Positions 4,883 through 5,339 of a stretch of DNA of 5,339 bases are shown piece after piece (the first letter of the stretch is position 1; every line of letters starts with the position of its first letter). This DNA is from Chloroflexota bacterium (GTDB lineage: Bacteria > Chloroflexota > Chloroflexia > Chloroflexales > Kallotenuaceae), in NCBI GenBank assembly GCA_019240175.1, contig JAFAYS010000092.1, positions 1-5,339 on the forward strand, given 5' to 3'. The notes under the pieces were generated by a model. That model did not search any database, was not told the DNA's origin, and worked only from the letters and a program-made list of their open reading frames with translations. The translations under genes and the position numbers were made by a program.

Positions 4883-5339
4883 ATGACCAAAGGTATCATC
4901 TTTGACTTTGGCGGCGTGTTCAACAACGCCCACGAGACGCTCGACGGTTTTGCCAGCGCGGCCCAGCGCTTCGGTCACGAGCCCCAGGCGCTCTACGATC
5001 TGTTTTATAGCGGCCCGGCCTGGCAGGCGGCAAAGCTTGGTCACATGACCAGCGACGCGTACTGGCGGCAGATGATGGCTGAGCTTGGCCTCGATCCCAG
5101 CGGCGATGTTGCGGCGTTTCGGGCCGAGCTGTTCGTGGGCGAGCAGCTTAACGCCGAGGTTGTCGCGATCGCTGAGCGGTTGAGCCGGCGCTACCCGCTG
5201 GCGCTGCTCTCGAACGCCACCGACGAGCTTGAGCAGCTGCTTGAAGCGCAGTTCGGCATTCACCATCTGTTTCAGGTCGTCGTCAACTCGGCGCGCGTTG
5301 GCGTGGCCAAGCCCGACCCGCAGGCATACTGGCTGGCGC
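4883..5339 (+). CDS. HAD-superfamily (subfamily IA) hydrolase, N-terminal part (gene runs off the right edge)
   Basis: The 152 visible residues cover three of the four HAD motifs. Motif I is IIFDFGGVFN, with nucleophile Asp8. Residues 14-85 form the helical cap expected of subfamily IA (type C1). Motif II is ALLSNAT with Ser110. Motif III is the conserved Lys143 in GVAKPDPQAYW. Motif IV lies past the window edge. Members form an aspartyl intermediate and usually dephosphorylate sugar phosphates or nucleotides. The D-F-G-G-V form of motif I lacks the second Asp of DxD, as in YihX-like phosphatases and the N-terminal domain of epoxide hydrolase, so YihX-like sugar-phosphate phosphatase is a fair guess but unproven. 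The start is backed by AAGGAA at 4873-4878. Its upstream neighbour is the composite repeat block. Confidence 0.88.
   Translation, partial: MTKGIIFDFGGVFNNAHETLDGFASAAQRFGHEPQALYDLFYSGPAWQAAKLGHMTSDAYWRQMMAELGLDPSGDVAAFRAELFVGEQLNAEVVAIAERLSRRYPLALLSNATDELEQLLEAQFGIHHLFQVVVNSARVGVAKPDPQAYWLA

Overview
The window is roughly 60% GC (judged by eye) and bacterial. The general look fits a Chloroflexota (Chloroflexia-like) genome: a split YflT-like stress domain interrupted by a glycine zipper, a Fes-type esterase, intergenic tracts built from TTGTTC/GGTTCT short repeats, and plain Shine-Dalgarno starts. No marker gene is present, so this assignment is an inference of moderate to low confidence. No RNA gene, CRISPR array, transposase, integrase or phage gene was seen.

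Layout. Positions 1-583 (minus strand) hold the N-terminal part of a lipoprotein that runs off the left edge. A 270-bp divergent intergenic region follows. Positions 854-1423 (plus) encode a GNAT N-acetyltransferase. A 144-bp spacer then carries period-7 and period-8 TTGTTC/GGTTCT repeats that reach to the start codon of the next gene. Positions 1568-2686 (plus) encode a two-domain enterochelin-esterase-like alpha/beta hydrolase. Positions 2828-4261 (plus) encode a 477-aa protein: a general-stress-like domain split by a glycine zipper, two more near-identical glycine-zipper repeats in a Ser/Thr/Asp-rich region, and an EF-hand-like acidic loop at the C-terminus. A strong hairpin at 4281-4312 separates it from a convergent 86-aa orphan gene (4341-4601, minus), which has its own RBS and a plausible promoter. 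Positions 4703-4821 hold a composite repeat: two exact 18-bp palindrome-containing direct repeats around period-8 GAACAAAG units. From 4883 to the right edge (plus) runs the N-terminal part of a HAD-superfamily hydrolase.

The genes look like separate transcription units rather than one pathway: spacers are 79 bp or more, strands alternate, and repeats or a terminator lie between them. The lipoprotein would sit on the cytoplasmic membrane, and the glycine-zipper protein probably contacts membranes or self-assembles under stress. The GNAT, esterase and HAD proteins are cytosolic-looking enzymes of unassigned substrate.

The parts most worth a second look are the modular glycine-zipper protein and the two related intergenic repeat tracts. 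No gene combination here forms a recognisable new defence or metabolic system.
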